From Cytobacillus dafuensis (GTDB taxonomy: Bacteria; Bacillota; Bacilli; Bacillales; Cytobacillaceae), in NCBI RefSeq assembly GCF_007995155.1, contig NZ_CP042593.1:1344001-1408000 (forward strand): a stretch of 64,000 bases of DNA, in the 5' to 3' direction. The notes beneath the pieces were generated by a model. It saw only the letters and a list, made by a program, of their open reading frames with translations, made no database searches and was not told where the DNA came from. Made by a program: the position numbers and the translations under genes. Positions 57,054-63,782 of the stretch are shown here, one piece after another. Within the stretch, counting starts at the first letter, position 1, and each line of letters starts with the position of its first letter.

Positions 57054-57998
57054 TTATGGTACAAGTACACGATTTTTATAACTTGGTTTTCCTTTAGGCT
57101 TAGTATAGTAAGAGTTCAAAAATTCTTCCCAAGTGAAGCGTGGCTCATATTTTTGCATCTCCTCAATTAATCGTTTCCGACTCCATAATTCTATGCCGAA
57201 TTCTTTAGATGCTTCAAAGGCCGGTTTTGTAAAATATGAATTAGTTATTACCATTCCTTTTTTACATTTTTCTTTTGTCTTACCTGCTAGGATTTGTTGA
57301 ATAGCATCATATCCTACCTTACCTTTATATCTTTTACACTGTATTGCTGTCTTTTCACCCTTTATATTAGTGGCTATAATATCTACACCAAAATCACCAC
57401 TACCTTTTGTAACTCTTACATTCATATATCCAATATTCCACAATAATTCTGCAACAAAATGTTCAAATTCAAGTCCTTTCATATTATCAACTTCATCAAT
57501 TCGAGTTGATTTCACTGCATATTCTTTTTGTAATTTGTTTTTGTAGTTTTCTACTGCTTTCTCATTATGTTCCTTTTCAACAATTACAATATCTCTAATT
57601 ATTTCTTCTGTTGGCTCGGAGAATATTGTAGTGGGTTCGTCAAATTTAACGATTAAATAAATAAAAACAAGAAACGATAAGCCTAAACAAAAAAGTATTC
57701 CGGTAAAGGCCCCAATCTCCAGTGAAAAAAATCCTTCTAATAACGATCCAATAATAAATGAAAGTATAATAAAATAAAACAATACAGTAAATGAACTTTC
57801 AAATACCTTAGAAAAGCGTTCATTCCTAACTATTCTTTTATGTTCTTTCATATATCGTGTTTCATTGTAAGTATAATCTTGTAGCTTTTCCCTATACAAT
57901 TCTTCTGTTCTACAATCAACACAATATGGTTGTATTTTATTATTTTCAATTTTTTCATTCATAATTTTTTGGTGTTTTACACATCTATATTTTGGCAT
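57054..57998 (-). CDS. Membrane-anchored Mrr-type restriction endonuclease
   Basis: 314 residues. N-terminal Cys/His cluster (RCVKHQKI ... YCVDC) like a small zinc finger, a charged helix, two membrane segments (~65-118), then the Mrr_cat PD-(D/E)XK nuclease domain (~175-285): LEFEHFVAELL, GSGDFGVDIIA (Asp) and AIQCKRYKG (Gln-x-Lys), followed by MVITNSYFTKPA and ELWSRKRLIEEM. Catalytic residues are intact. Such proteins cut modified or foreign DNA, or act in stress; membrane attachment is unusual. Minus strand, in the array just outside the Tn3 right end. Confidence 0.88.
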   Translation of the reverse strand: MPKYRCVKHQKIMNEKIENNKIQPYCVDCRTEELYREKLQDYTYNETRYMKEHKRIVRNERFSKVFESSFTVLFYFIILSFIIGSLLEGFFSLEIGAFTGILFCLGLSFLVFIYLIVKFDEPTTIFSEPTEEIIRDIVIVEKEHNEKAVENYKNKLQKEYAVKSTRIDEVDNMKGLEFEHFVAELLWNIGYMNVRVTKGSGDFGVDIIATNIKGEKTAIQCKRYKGKVGYDAIQQILAGKTKEKCKKGMVITNSYFTKPAFEASKEFGIELWSRKRLIEEMQKYEPRFTWEEFLNSYYTKPKGKPSYKNRVLVP

Positions 57999-58192
57999 TA
58001 TATATCACCGTACCTATTTTTTCTTGTTAGAAACAGTTATTTTATCCTATTTCTATTATCAAGCTAGATACACTGGTAGACAAGGATATTTTGGAAAATT
58101 AAAAAAGCGATCTCAATGTTGGAACGGATTAGCTTGTGATTGGAACAAATAATATAATTTGTATCTTAATATTAGCAAACTTTGTGTCTATT

Positions 58193-58279
58193 TAAGGCTT
58201 TATCTTGAACCAAAGGGTGTGTTGATCAAGAAGGATTAATGCACTTTTTTGTTGAAGTTATTCAACTAATGAAGCAGGT
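58193..58279 (+). repeat. Array junction J16, left part, interrupted by an intron
   Basis: CTTGAACCAAAGGGTGTGTTGATC...GATTAATGCAC-TTTTTTGTTGAAG, then TTCAACTAA-TGAAGCAGGT, where the group II intron starts. The right exon TAGCCAAAGTAGG follows at 58958. Confidence 0.8.
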
Positions 58280-58957
58280 GTGCGGCCGAGCCTAGGTCGT
58301 ATCATATAGCGGGTGGGATTCCCGTCGAGTAAGAACTAGCCATTCGCTCGTAGCGAGTCTTGGAGGGTTAAAGGTAACTTTAGTCTTTAAGCGTAGACAG
58401 TTAGGTGGCGGGCCGAAAGCCAAATGGTTGAAGGGATTGAGCTCCATAATGTTAGTAAATCGAGAGGGCTGATGTTTTACCTGCAGCAGAAAGCTACATT
58501 TTATCCTTCGTTAAAGGCAAGATGGATAAAACCTCTCTGGAGTCAGAGACCTTGGCACGTTACACATCGATATGATGCGGCAACTCGGGAGACCCTACCG
58601 GTCTTTTCTTGTTAGAAGAGTATGGTCAACAAGCGATAATAAGCAAGGAAACCAAATGCTGTGTAGGGAGTCGGATAGCAGCGTAGTACCAATGAAGTTG
58701 GGTAATGCCGATGGAGGAAAGGCTAGCTACCAGTTATCGCCCTTACTAGGGAAACATTTACTACACTCAGAGGTAGGGATAAATGGAAACAAAACTACTA
58801 AGGATAGCAGAATTAGCAAAATCTGAATCTAAGAGATTAGCTACATTTTGTGAATGGTAACTAGGAGGAGCCGTGTGCGTGAATAGCGCAAGCACGGTTC
58901 TGTGAGGGGGGAGGAACACAATCTACCGCAAGGTAGAAAGGTTTCCTTCTACTCGAC
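58280..58957 (+). mobile_element. Group II intron lacking its reverse transcriptase
   Basis: 678 bases starting GTGCGGCC and ending ...CTCGAC. Domain V is clear at 58868-58901 (GAGCCGTGTGCG, bulge, CGCAAGCACGGTTC) with the catalytic triad AGC. Domain VI (58910-58957) has an unpaired A near the 3' end. Only 25 codons remain of the maturase: from ATG 58783 the intron-protein start METKLLRIAELAKS is joined to a stop at 58858. It could splice or move only with a maturase supplied in trans. Open frames at 58424 and 58572 inside it are not genes. Confidence 0.88.
58783..58860 (+). pseudogene. Internally deleted intron maturase (25 codons)
   Basis: METKLLRIAELAKSESKRL resembles the N-terminal helix of group II intron reverse transcriptases and sits where domain IV encodes the protein. 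ATFCEW then stops. All reverse transcriptase motifs are missing. Confidence 0.65.
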
Positions 58958-59021
58958 TAGCCAAAGTAGGATATTAAATAAACGAACCTTAGTAAGGGTA
59001 GATTAATACTGAGGTGTTCAT

Positions 59022-59396
59022 ATGAAAAAGCCAATATATATCTTATTCATTTTATGTTTTATGGTATTTGTATCTCCCAATTCCTCAAATGCGACTGAAT
59101 TACCTCAAGACGTATTGGAAAAAGCGTTAATTAAGCTATTACAAGGACCAATTCTCTCTGTTGTTGGTACAGATTGGTTTAGAGGTAATGAAAAAATATT
59201 AGAAATAAAAGACGACGACCAAAACAATGATATATTTTACGTTACGGTTCAAGTAGTAACTTTCCAAGGTCCACATAACCCGCCCTACATGGAAGAGAAA
59301 ATAACGTTTAAAATTATTGCTAATAAAATAAAACCAATTGATTATTTCAACCGAGTTATACCAGAAAATGAGTGGAATAAATACCAATTGGAGTAA
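59022..59396 (+). CDS. Secreted DUF3888 protein
   Basis: 124 residues from ATG 59022. Signal peptide (KKPIYILFILCFMVFVSP, cleavage near NATE). Mature part VLEKALIKLLQGPILSVVG, FYVTVQVVTFQGPHNPPYME and KITFKI fits DUF3888, a small Bacillaceae extracytoplasmic domain of unknown function. Third protein of this kind in the array. First gene after the group II intron. Confidence 0.82.
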   Translation: MKKPIYILFILCFMVFVSPNSSNATELPQDVLEKALIKLLQGPILSVVGTDWFRGNEKILEIKDDDQNNDIFYVTVQVVTFQGPHNPPYMEEKITFKIIANKIKPIDYFNRVIPENEWNKYQLE

Positions 59397-59399
59397 ATT

Positions 59400-59458
59400 C
59401 TTATTGAACTAAAGGGGGCGATAGTGAAAAGGCAGCGGAGTATCCGTTGCCTTTTGCC
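59400..59458 (+). repeat. Array junction J17 with terminator
   Basis: TCTTATTGAACTAA-AGGGGGC-GATAGTG, then hairpin AAAAGGCAGCGG/CCGTTGCCTTTT (59428-59454). Serves the DUF3888 gene and, from the other side, the recombinase. Confidence 0.8.
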
Positions 59459-59466
59459 ATCCATTA

Positions 59467-60309
59467 TTAAAAATATTTTCTGTAAAATTCTCTTCTAACG
59501 CTTCCACTTAGCTGAGCATAAATCCTAGTGGTCTCGCTTTTTTCGTGTCCCAGTAAACTTTGAATAACATCAATAGGAGCTCCGTTGTTCAATAGGTGTG
59601 TCGCATAGCTGTGTCGCAGTTGATGTGGATGAATTTCTTTGTTGATCCCTGCTCGACTTGATATTCGTTTTATAATATATCTCATTTGTCCAATACTCAT
59701 TCTATGTGGGTGCCGTTCAGTAAAAAAAATAGCTGGGTCTTTATCCTGACGAAGATCCAAGTATCGTTTCAGCCAGATTTCACACCGTATATTAAAGTAG
59801 ACCTCCCTTTCCTTATTACCTTTCCCAAGCACAATGGCGGAACGATTTGACCAATTAATACAATTATTATCAAGAGAAACAATTTCTCCTATTCTACAAC
59901 CTGTTGAAAACATAAATTCAAATAACGCCTTTTCCATTGGCGTAATACATCCTTCCCTCAGGTGTTCTATTTCTCTCTCTGTTAAAAATTTTGGAATCCG
60001 TTTTCCCTGTTTAGGTTCTTTGATTTTTGCAGCAGGATTCTTCGGTATATGCCCTTCTTCGTGTAACCAACGAAATATCGATTTAATAAATCGAATTCGA
60101 TGTGCCAAACTTGATGGCTTAAGATGTTCGCTGGATTTTGCCAAGTATTCTTTCAGCCGATCAGTAGTCAATGATTCAATATTCACATCGTCAAAGTATT
60201 GGATAAGTAGCTTAGATTGGAGCTTATATGCATTTAATGTCTGAGGGGAGAAGCCTTCAATCTTTTTATCCGATTCATATAATTCCCAAGTTCTTGATAA
60301 TAACAACAA
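59467..60309 (-). CDS. XerC/D-like tyrosine recombinase of the cassette array
   Basis: 280 residues from TTG 60309 behind GGAGGAG. N-terminal SAM-like core-binding domain (~5-90: LYESDKKIEGFSPQTLNAYK, HRIRFIKSIFRWLHEEG) and catalytic domain with Arg (STGCRIGEI), Lys (LGKGNKEREV), HQLRH, LGHEKSETT and Tyr (TRIYAQLS). All six catalytic positions present. It lacks the N-terminal arm-binding domain of the int at 41856 and shows no obvious IntI-specific insert. Divergent from the gene at 60438, with a junction palindrome at 60371-60406 between their starts: the layout of an integron platform. Confidence 0.88.
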   Translation of the reverse strand: MLLLSRTWELYESDKKIEGFSPQTLNAYKLQSKLLIQYFDDVNIESLTTDRLKEYLAKSSEHLKPSSLAHRIRFIKSIFRWLHEEGHIPKNPAAKIKEPKQGKRIPKFLTEREIEHLREGCITPMEKALFEFMFSTGCRIGEIVSLDNNCINWSNRSAIVLGKGNKEREVYFNIRCEIWLKRYLDLRQDKDPAIFFTERHPHRMSIGQMRYIIKRISSRAGINKEIHPHQLRHSYATHLLNNGAPIDVIQSLLGHEKSETTRIYAQLSGSVRREFYRKYF

Positions 60310-60370
60310 AATCTCCTCCTTTTTGTATTGGAGGAATTATTGCCTTGATTGTAGAAATGGAAACGTAAGG

Positions 60371-60406
60371 TATTGAACTATCGAAGCAGTTTAGTTTAGT
60401 AAGAAC
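60371..60406 (+). repeat. Junction-like site upstream of the recombinase (J18, attI-like position)
   Basis: TATTGAACTA-TCGAAGCAG-TTTAGTTTAGTAAG. Inverted arms TTGAACTA and TTTAGTTTAG. It lies 62 bases from the recombinase start and 32 from the next + strand gene. Confidence 0.78.
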
Positions 60407-60437
60407 TATTTATTTAAAGGGATGAGGTAGAAACGAT

Positions 60438-60923
60438 TTGAAATTGATAAAAACTGGAGCAATTATTGCTCTTGGCATACTATTTATTGCTATATTAAGC
60501 AATCTTTTTACGAAAGATTTGTGGGATGTAAATGCAAAGTTATTAAGAAAAGAAGTGTTAGCAATTGAAGAATCCGTTGATACAATAAATTTATTAGATG
60601 TCACCCCATTTGAATGGGATGTCGTATATTCCTTTGATCCCTATACACCTGTAGAGACGGTGTATGAAGAAGTAGGGTATAAATGGGACAATATAACGGA
60701 TACAGTAAGTGATGCAATGAATCAAATAGTTTTTTTGAATAAAGGGAAAGTTGTCTGTTACATATATGGTTATCCCGAATATAAAGGGTATGGTATATAT
60801 TTTATAAAGAGAAAAAATTTAGAGATTACCGGTTCTACGTTTAAAGTTAATGATGAATTAAATCTTCAAGTAACGAGAAAAAATGGAGTAATTTATTTGA
60901 GCAACTATGAACTGTTTAAATAG
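60438..60923 (+). CDS. Membrane-anchored protein of unknown function
   Basis: 161 residues from TTG 60438 (GAGGT upstream). One N-terminal anchor helix (TGAIIALGILFIAILSNLF), the rest extracytoplasmic with alternating strands (VTPFEWDVVYSFDPY, VCYIYGYPEYKGYGIYFI). No lipobox. Family not recognised, although the WDxVYSFxPYTP style resembles other Bacillaceae anchored proteins. First + gene right of the recombinase. Confidence 0.68.
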   Translation: MKLIKTGAIIALGILFIAILSNLFTKDLWDVNAKLLRKEVLAIEESVDTINLLDVTPFEWDVVYSFDPYTPVETVYEEVGYKWDNITDTVSDAMNQIVFLNKGKVVCYIYGYPEYKGYGIYFIKRKNLEITGSTFKVNDELNLQVTRKNGVIYLSNYELFK

Positions 60924-60938
60924 GAGATTTACTTGAAA

Positions 60939-61010
60939 ATCGTTGAGCTGGTAAAACTGCTCTTTTTCTTGTTCAACTAAAGCAGCAGTTTAGCTGAACA
61001 AGGAATAAGG
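60939..61010 (+). repeat. Array junction J19 (best-preserved palindrome)
   Basis: CTTGTTCAACTAAA (60968-60981), centre GCAGCAG, TTTAGCTGAACAAG (60989-61002): 13 of 14 arm bases pair. Just before it, CAGTTTTACC-like GGTAAAACTGC with TCTTTTT acts as the terminator. Confidence 0.88.
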
Positions 61011-61101
61011 AGAACGAAATATTTAAAAGAAGGATTTTAAAAATATAGGGATAATTATACTTAATATGGTAATTTAGTCATTTAAGAGGAGGAAGGAGAG
61101 C

Positions 61102-61236
61102 GTGCAAAGAATAATTAGACAATTTTCAAATTTATTTCCTGCATTTGTAAGTGGCTTATTTTTTGGTGTTTTTTCTACTTTACTTATTATTTTTGTTTTA
61201 ATAAAAACAGGTCTATTAAGAAGTTTTTTCAATTAA
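61102..61236 (+). CDS. Small single-pass membrane protein
   Basis: 44 residues from GTG 61102, with the strong site GGAGGAAGGAGAG. A basic amphipathic start (QRIIRQFSNLFPAF) precedes one hydrophobic helix (FFGVFSTLLIIFVLI). Flanked by J19 and J20, so it is a one-gene unit. Function unknown. Confidence 0.6.
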   Translation: MQRIIRQFSNLFPAFVSGLFFGVFSTLLIIFVLIKTGLLRSFFN

Positions 61237-61245
61237 TGGATGCTT

Positions 61246-61320
61246 GAGTTGAAGATCCAGCTGCCAAACCATGCGGCTTTTTCTTATTGAACTAACGAAC
61301 AGTTTAGTTTAATAAGGGTT
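61246..61320 (+). repeat. Array junction J20
   Basis: AGCTGCC...GGCTTTTTC terminator, then CTTATTGAACTAA (61283-61295), centre CGAACAGT, TTAGTTTAATAAG (61304-61316): 12 of 13 arm bases pair. Confidence 0.86.
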
Positions 61321-61379
61321 AAATTAAAATGGCTAGAAGGTAATTTATGGAATATAATGTAAGGGAGAGGGGGGGTAAT

Positions 61380-61562
61380 TTGACTGCAATTTGGTTTTTT
61401 ATTATTTTTATTCTCGGCATTTTGGGATTTGCTTTAATAATCGACTTGAGACGTAAGAAAAACAATAATAATCCTCAAATACCAACTCATTCGAACGCTA
61501 AGCCAGGAGATAGTTCAAACTATACGATGGGTGATAATAAAGACACTGGTGGATTTCAATAA
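61380..61562 (+). CDS. Small membrane protein with polar tail
   Basis: 60 residues from TTG 61380 (GAGAGGGGGGG upstream; open frame reaches ATG 61347). One membrane helix (IWFFIIFILGILGFALII), then a basic stop-transfer RRKKNNNN and an Asn/Asp-rich tail. No family recognised. Confidence 0.55.
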   Translation: MTAIWFFIIFILGILGFALIIDLRRKKNNNNPQIPTHSNAKPGDSSNYTMGDNKDTGGFQ

Positions 61563-61566
61563 ATAT

Positions 61567-61762
61567 TTCTTGAGACTAATGAGGGCGATTCTTCATCAAA
61601 GGAGGTCGCTTTTTTATTATTTAATCAAATAGATTGTGAAATGTTGTACTTAAGCTAACGGGGGCTTTAGTTCAATAACGCTATTCAACAATCGGGCGCA
61701 ATTCTGCAGCAAGAATTACGCTCTTTTTATTTATTTTAAGGGCCAGATTGTGGAGTAACTTT
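61567..61762 (+). repeat. Array junction J21 (full-length, double)
   Basis: GAGGGCGATTC...GGTCGC-TTTTTT; GATTGTGAAATGTTGTACTTAAGCTAA-CGGGGGC-TTTAGTTCAATAA; TTCAACAATC-GGGC-GCAATTCT...AGAATTACGC-TCTTTTT...AAGGGCCAGATTGTGGAGTAA. The arms ACAATC and GATTGT pair across the inner terminator. Confidence 0.85.
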
Positions 61763-61915
61763 ATATTACGTAGTAGAAACAAAGCGTGTAATAATCAAAA
61801 AAACTGTCCTAAAAAGGTAACGGGTTCCGTTTTGGGAGAGAAAAATGCTAATAACATTGTAATAACAGGACAAATGAAACCAGAGTAGCTATAAAATTAG
61901 CGATAATAATAACAC
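61763..61915. other. Gene-free stretch
   Basis: No supported frame; AAAGGTAACGGGTTCCGTTTTGG is a small hairpin. Probably the leftover of a cassette. Confidence 0.4.
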
Positions 61916-61950
61916 AAAAAAGGCATCGGTTTAATTCGATGCCTTTTTAA
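61916..61950 (-). terminator. Terminator of the signal-peptidase-like gene
   Basis: AAAAAGGCATCG with CGATGCCTTTTT around an 8-base loop. Confidence 0.9.
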
Positions 61951-61956
61951 TCATAT

Positions 61957-62559
61957 TTATTCTGTGTATCCGATTACTTTACCAACAAAATTATCCTCAT
62001 TTAACACCATCATTTTGCCACGCAACCAATCATCACCAATTAAATAGAATTCTTTGTCAGAAAGTTTAATTTCTTTCATACTTTTTTCGAAAAGTTCTAT
62101 CATACCTTTTTTATCGTATTCATTTCCCTCGTTATCCATCTTTTCAAAATAACTTTCTTTATCTAAGCCCACTCTATGTGCATTTCCGTAAAAGGCTTCT
62201 AATTTCTTGCTGTTAATATAAATTTGACCCTTAGTTATCTTAATTTTTTCACCAGGAAGCCCAACTACTCTGGATATGTCTTTTTCTCCATCCTCATTAT
62301 CAAAAAAAATAACATCTCCTCTAGAAATATCAGATATATTTACTTTTAGTTCAATAGCTAGAGTTTTATCAAAATAATCGTGATTTCCTCTGTCCATATT
62401 ATCGTACATATGGTGGTGAGTTATTATTTCGGAACCAACATTTTCAATTATCGCAACATCTGGGGTTGTTTTATCATCTGAAAGTGATTCTGACGAAGCA
62501 TTAAAGGAACAACCAGTCATCAAAAGTAACAAAACAATAATTAACATACTATATTTCAT
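61957..62559 (-). CDS. Signal-peptidase-I-like lipoprotein, probably inactive
   Basis: 200 residues from ATG 62559 (AAGGGGGGG upstream). Lipobox LLMTGC with Cys17 in place of the usual membrane anchor. The S26 fold is visible: RGDVIFFDNEDGEKDISRVV then GLPGEKIKITKGQIYIN, and at the end FYLIGDDWLRGKM...FVGKVIGY. In active SPase I the catalytic Lys stands right before RVIGLPG and Ser in SMxPT; here the Lys position is Ser (ISRVVGLPG) and no SM motif is found (MYDNMDRGNHDYF). So it is likely a non-catalytic, lipid-anchored relative. Minus strand. Confidence 0.8.
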   Translation of the reverse strand: MKYSMLIIVLLLLMTGCSFNASSESLSDDKTTPDVAIIENVGSEIITHHHMYDNMDRGNHDYFDKTLAIELKVNISDISRGDVIFFDNEDGEKDISRVVGLPGEKIKITKGQIYINSKKLEAFYGNAHRVGLDKESYFEKMDNEGNEYDKKGMIELFEKSMKEIKLSDKEFYLIGDDWLRGKMMVLNEDNFVGKVIGYTE

Positions 62560-62683
62560 AAAAACCCCCCCTTTATTTATATTTTACAGTAATAATAGTA
62601 AAAACCTACTTAATTCTTTGTCTGAATTTTGAATTTTTAATAATTTTTGTAGAAAGTCGATCTTGTTACTCGACTTATCTCAA

Positions 62684-62790
62684 ATTTGTGAAGAGTTGTA
62701 CTTAAATTAACGGGTGCGGTTGATCCAAGAAGGATTACGCACTTTTTTGTTGAGTTTACTAAGCTAACGGAGCAGGTTAGTGAAATATCA
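62684..62790 (+). repeat. Array junction J22 (full-length)
   Basis: ATTTGTGAAGAGTTGTACTTAAATTAA-CGGGTGC-GGTTGATCC...GGATTACGCAC-TTTTTT-GTTGAG, then TTTACTAAGCTAA-CGGAGCAG-GTTAGTGAAATATC. Confidence 0.82.
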
Positions 62791-62816
62791 TAGGTGTATC
62801 AAGAGGGGGAATTAAT

Positions 62817-63134
62817 GTGACAAATACTCCGTATTCCGTTTGGATTGAAGCTGAACAGTGGGAACAGTTATGGAATGAAGATGATGATAATACTGGCGTT
62901 GTCGTAAGGTTTGAGGGTGGTTCCGAATGGATGGCAACCTTCTTTACTTATCAAAATATTTTTAGCATGGCAAAGAAAAATGAGGAAACAGGAGAATGTT
63001 TAAGAGGTAGTTATTTTTGGGCAAGTGAAATGATTTTGGTGAGGAAAGTCACTCGGATTGATATTGAAGTGGTTATAAAAAACTTGTTAGCTGATGGTAC
63101 TTTTGAAAGTGTATTTAAGTTGTGTGAAGATTAG
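62817..63134 (+). CDS. Hypothetical soluble protein
   Basis: 105 residues from GTG 62817 (AGAGGGGG upstream). Acidic, Trp-rich (YSVWIEAEQWEQLWNEDDDN, WMATFFTYQNIFSMAKK), no signal or membrane segment. No family recognised. Last intact unit of the array seen here; a junction follows. Confidence 0.65.
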   Translation: MTNTPYSVWIEAEQWEQLWNEDDDNTGVVVRFEGGSEWMATFFTYQNIFSMAKKNEETGECLRGSYFWASEMILVRKVTRIDIEVVIKNLLADGTFESVFKLCED

Positions 63135-63137
63135 CTT

Positions 63138-63175
63138 GTTGTACAAACGGGGCAGGATAGTTGAAGAAGGAAATG
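63138..63175 (+). repeat. Array junction J23 (short)
   Basis: TTGTTGTACAAA-CGGGGCAG-GATAGTTGAAGAAGG; last junction block recognised in the window. Confidence 0.7.
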
Positions 63176-63297
63176 TAGTTCACATATTTATGATGTTATG
63201 ATTGCCCATCAAAACACTCCTGATGACTTAGATCTTACTTATTATCAATAAAATGAAAACAAATCTAAAAAAAGTATATAACTTATTTAAAAAGATT

Positions 63298-63349
63298 ATA
63301 TAATAGAAAAAGTCATGAGCGAATTAGCCCATGACTTTTTCTATTATAT
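63298..63349. repeat. Perfect 20-bp inverted repeat
   Basis: Arms 63298-63317 and 63330-63349 are exact reverse complements with a 12-base loop. AAAAA/TTTTT inside the arms makes it a possible bidirectional terminator for the gene remnant on the right. Confidence 0.85.
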
Positions 63350-63577
63350 ATATTCAGTATTTTACATCTATTTTCCTGTTCTATATCATGTCCAAAGAAA
63401 ACCATTGGATTCTTTTTACTAACAACTTCTTTTAAACGTTTTATTGATGATAAAGCCAATTCTGAATCAAGTACCCTGAATGGAACTTCATCTTCAAAAT
63501 TCTCTTTCGTATACGATGCATCAATCTTTAATAACACTGGACCAGAGTTCTTCTGCTTCCCCTTTTTCTTTCCATCT
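63313..63577 (-). pseudogene. AHL-lactonase-like metallo-hydrolase, C-terminal remnant
   Basis: The frame codes NSGPVLLKIDASYTKENFED, EVPFRVLDSELALSSIKRLK and MVFFGHDIEQENRCK. Asp in IDASYT and His in FFGHD are the last two metal ligands of the metallo-beta-lactamase fold in AiiA-type N-acyl homoserine lactonases. The N-terminal HxHxDH half is absent, with a stop upstream near 63590, and the C-terminus runs into the inverted repeat. A truncated, non-functional relic. Confidence 0.72.
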
Positions 63578-63782
63578 CAAATGGTTAAATAGAACGTTCA
63601 CCACTGTTGTTTATTGATTATAGTATTATTCTTCGAATCTCATTTCCCTAAAGTAGATAAACTTTACATGGCAATATCGTAAAAATAATCATATTTTTTT
63701 ATGCTGTTTTTTCTGATAACAACAAATGAAACATATTCACACAGCATTGCTTTGGCCAAAAATACCTAATTAATCTCTTTCT

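Noticed and set aside
58424..58826. Two small + strand proteins of 63 and 84 residues
   Set aside because: Both lie within the folded part of the group II intron and lack ribosome sites or known domains.
44456..63175. Classical attC sites of an integron
   Set aside because: The R-box core GTTRRRY and the typical R'-L'-L''-R'' consensus are not found; the resemblance is in architecture only, so I call the sites integron-like.
63176..63260. Short peptide ending HQNTPDDLDLTYYQ
   Set aside because: It has no start or ribosome site in frame; probably the remains of a former cassette but too short to call.
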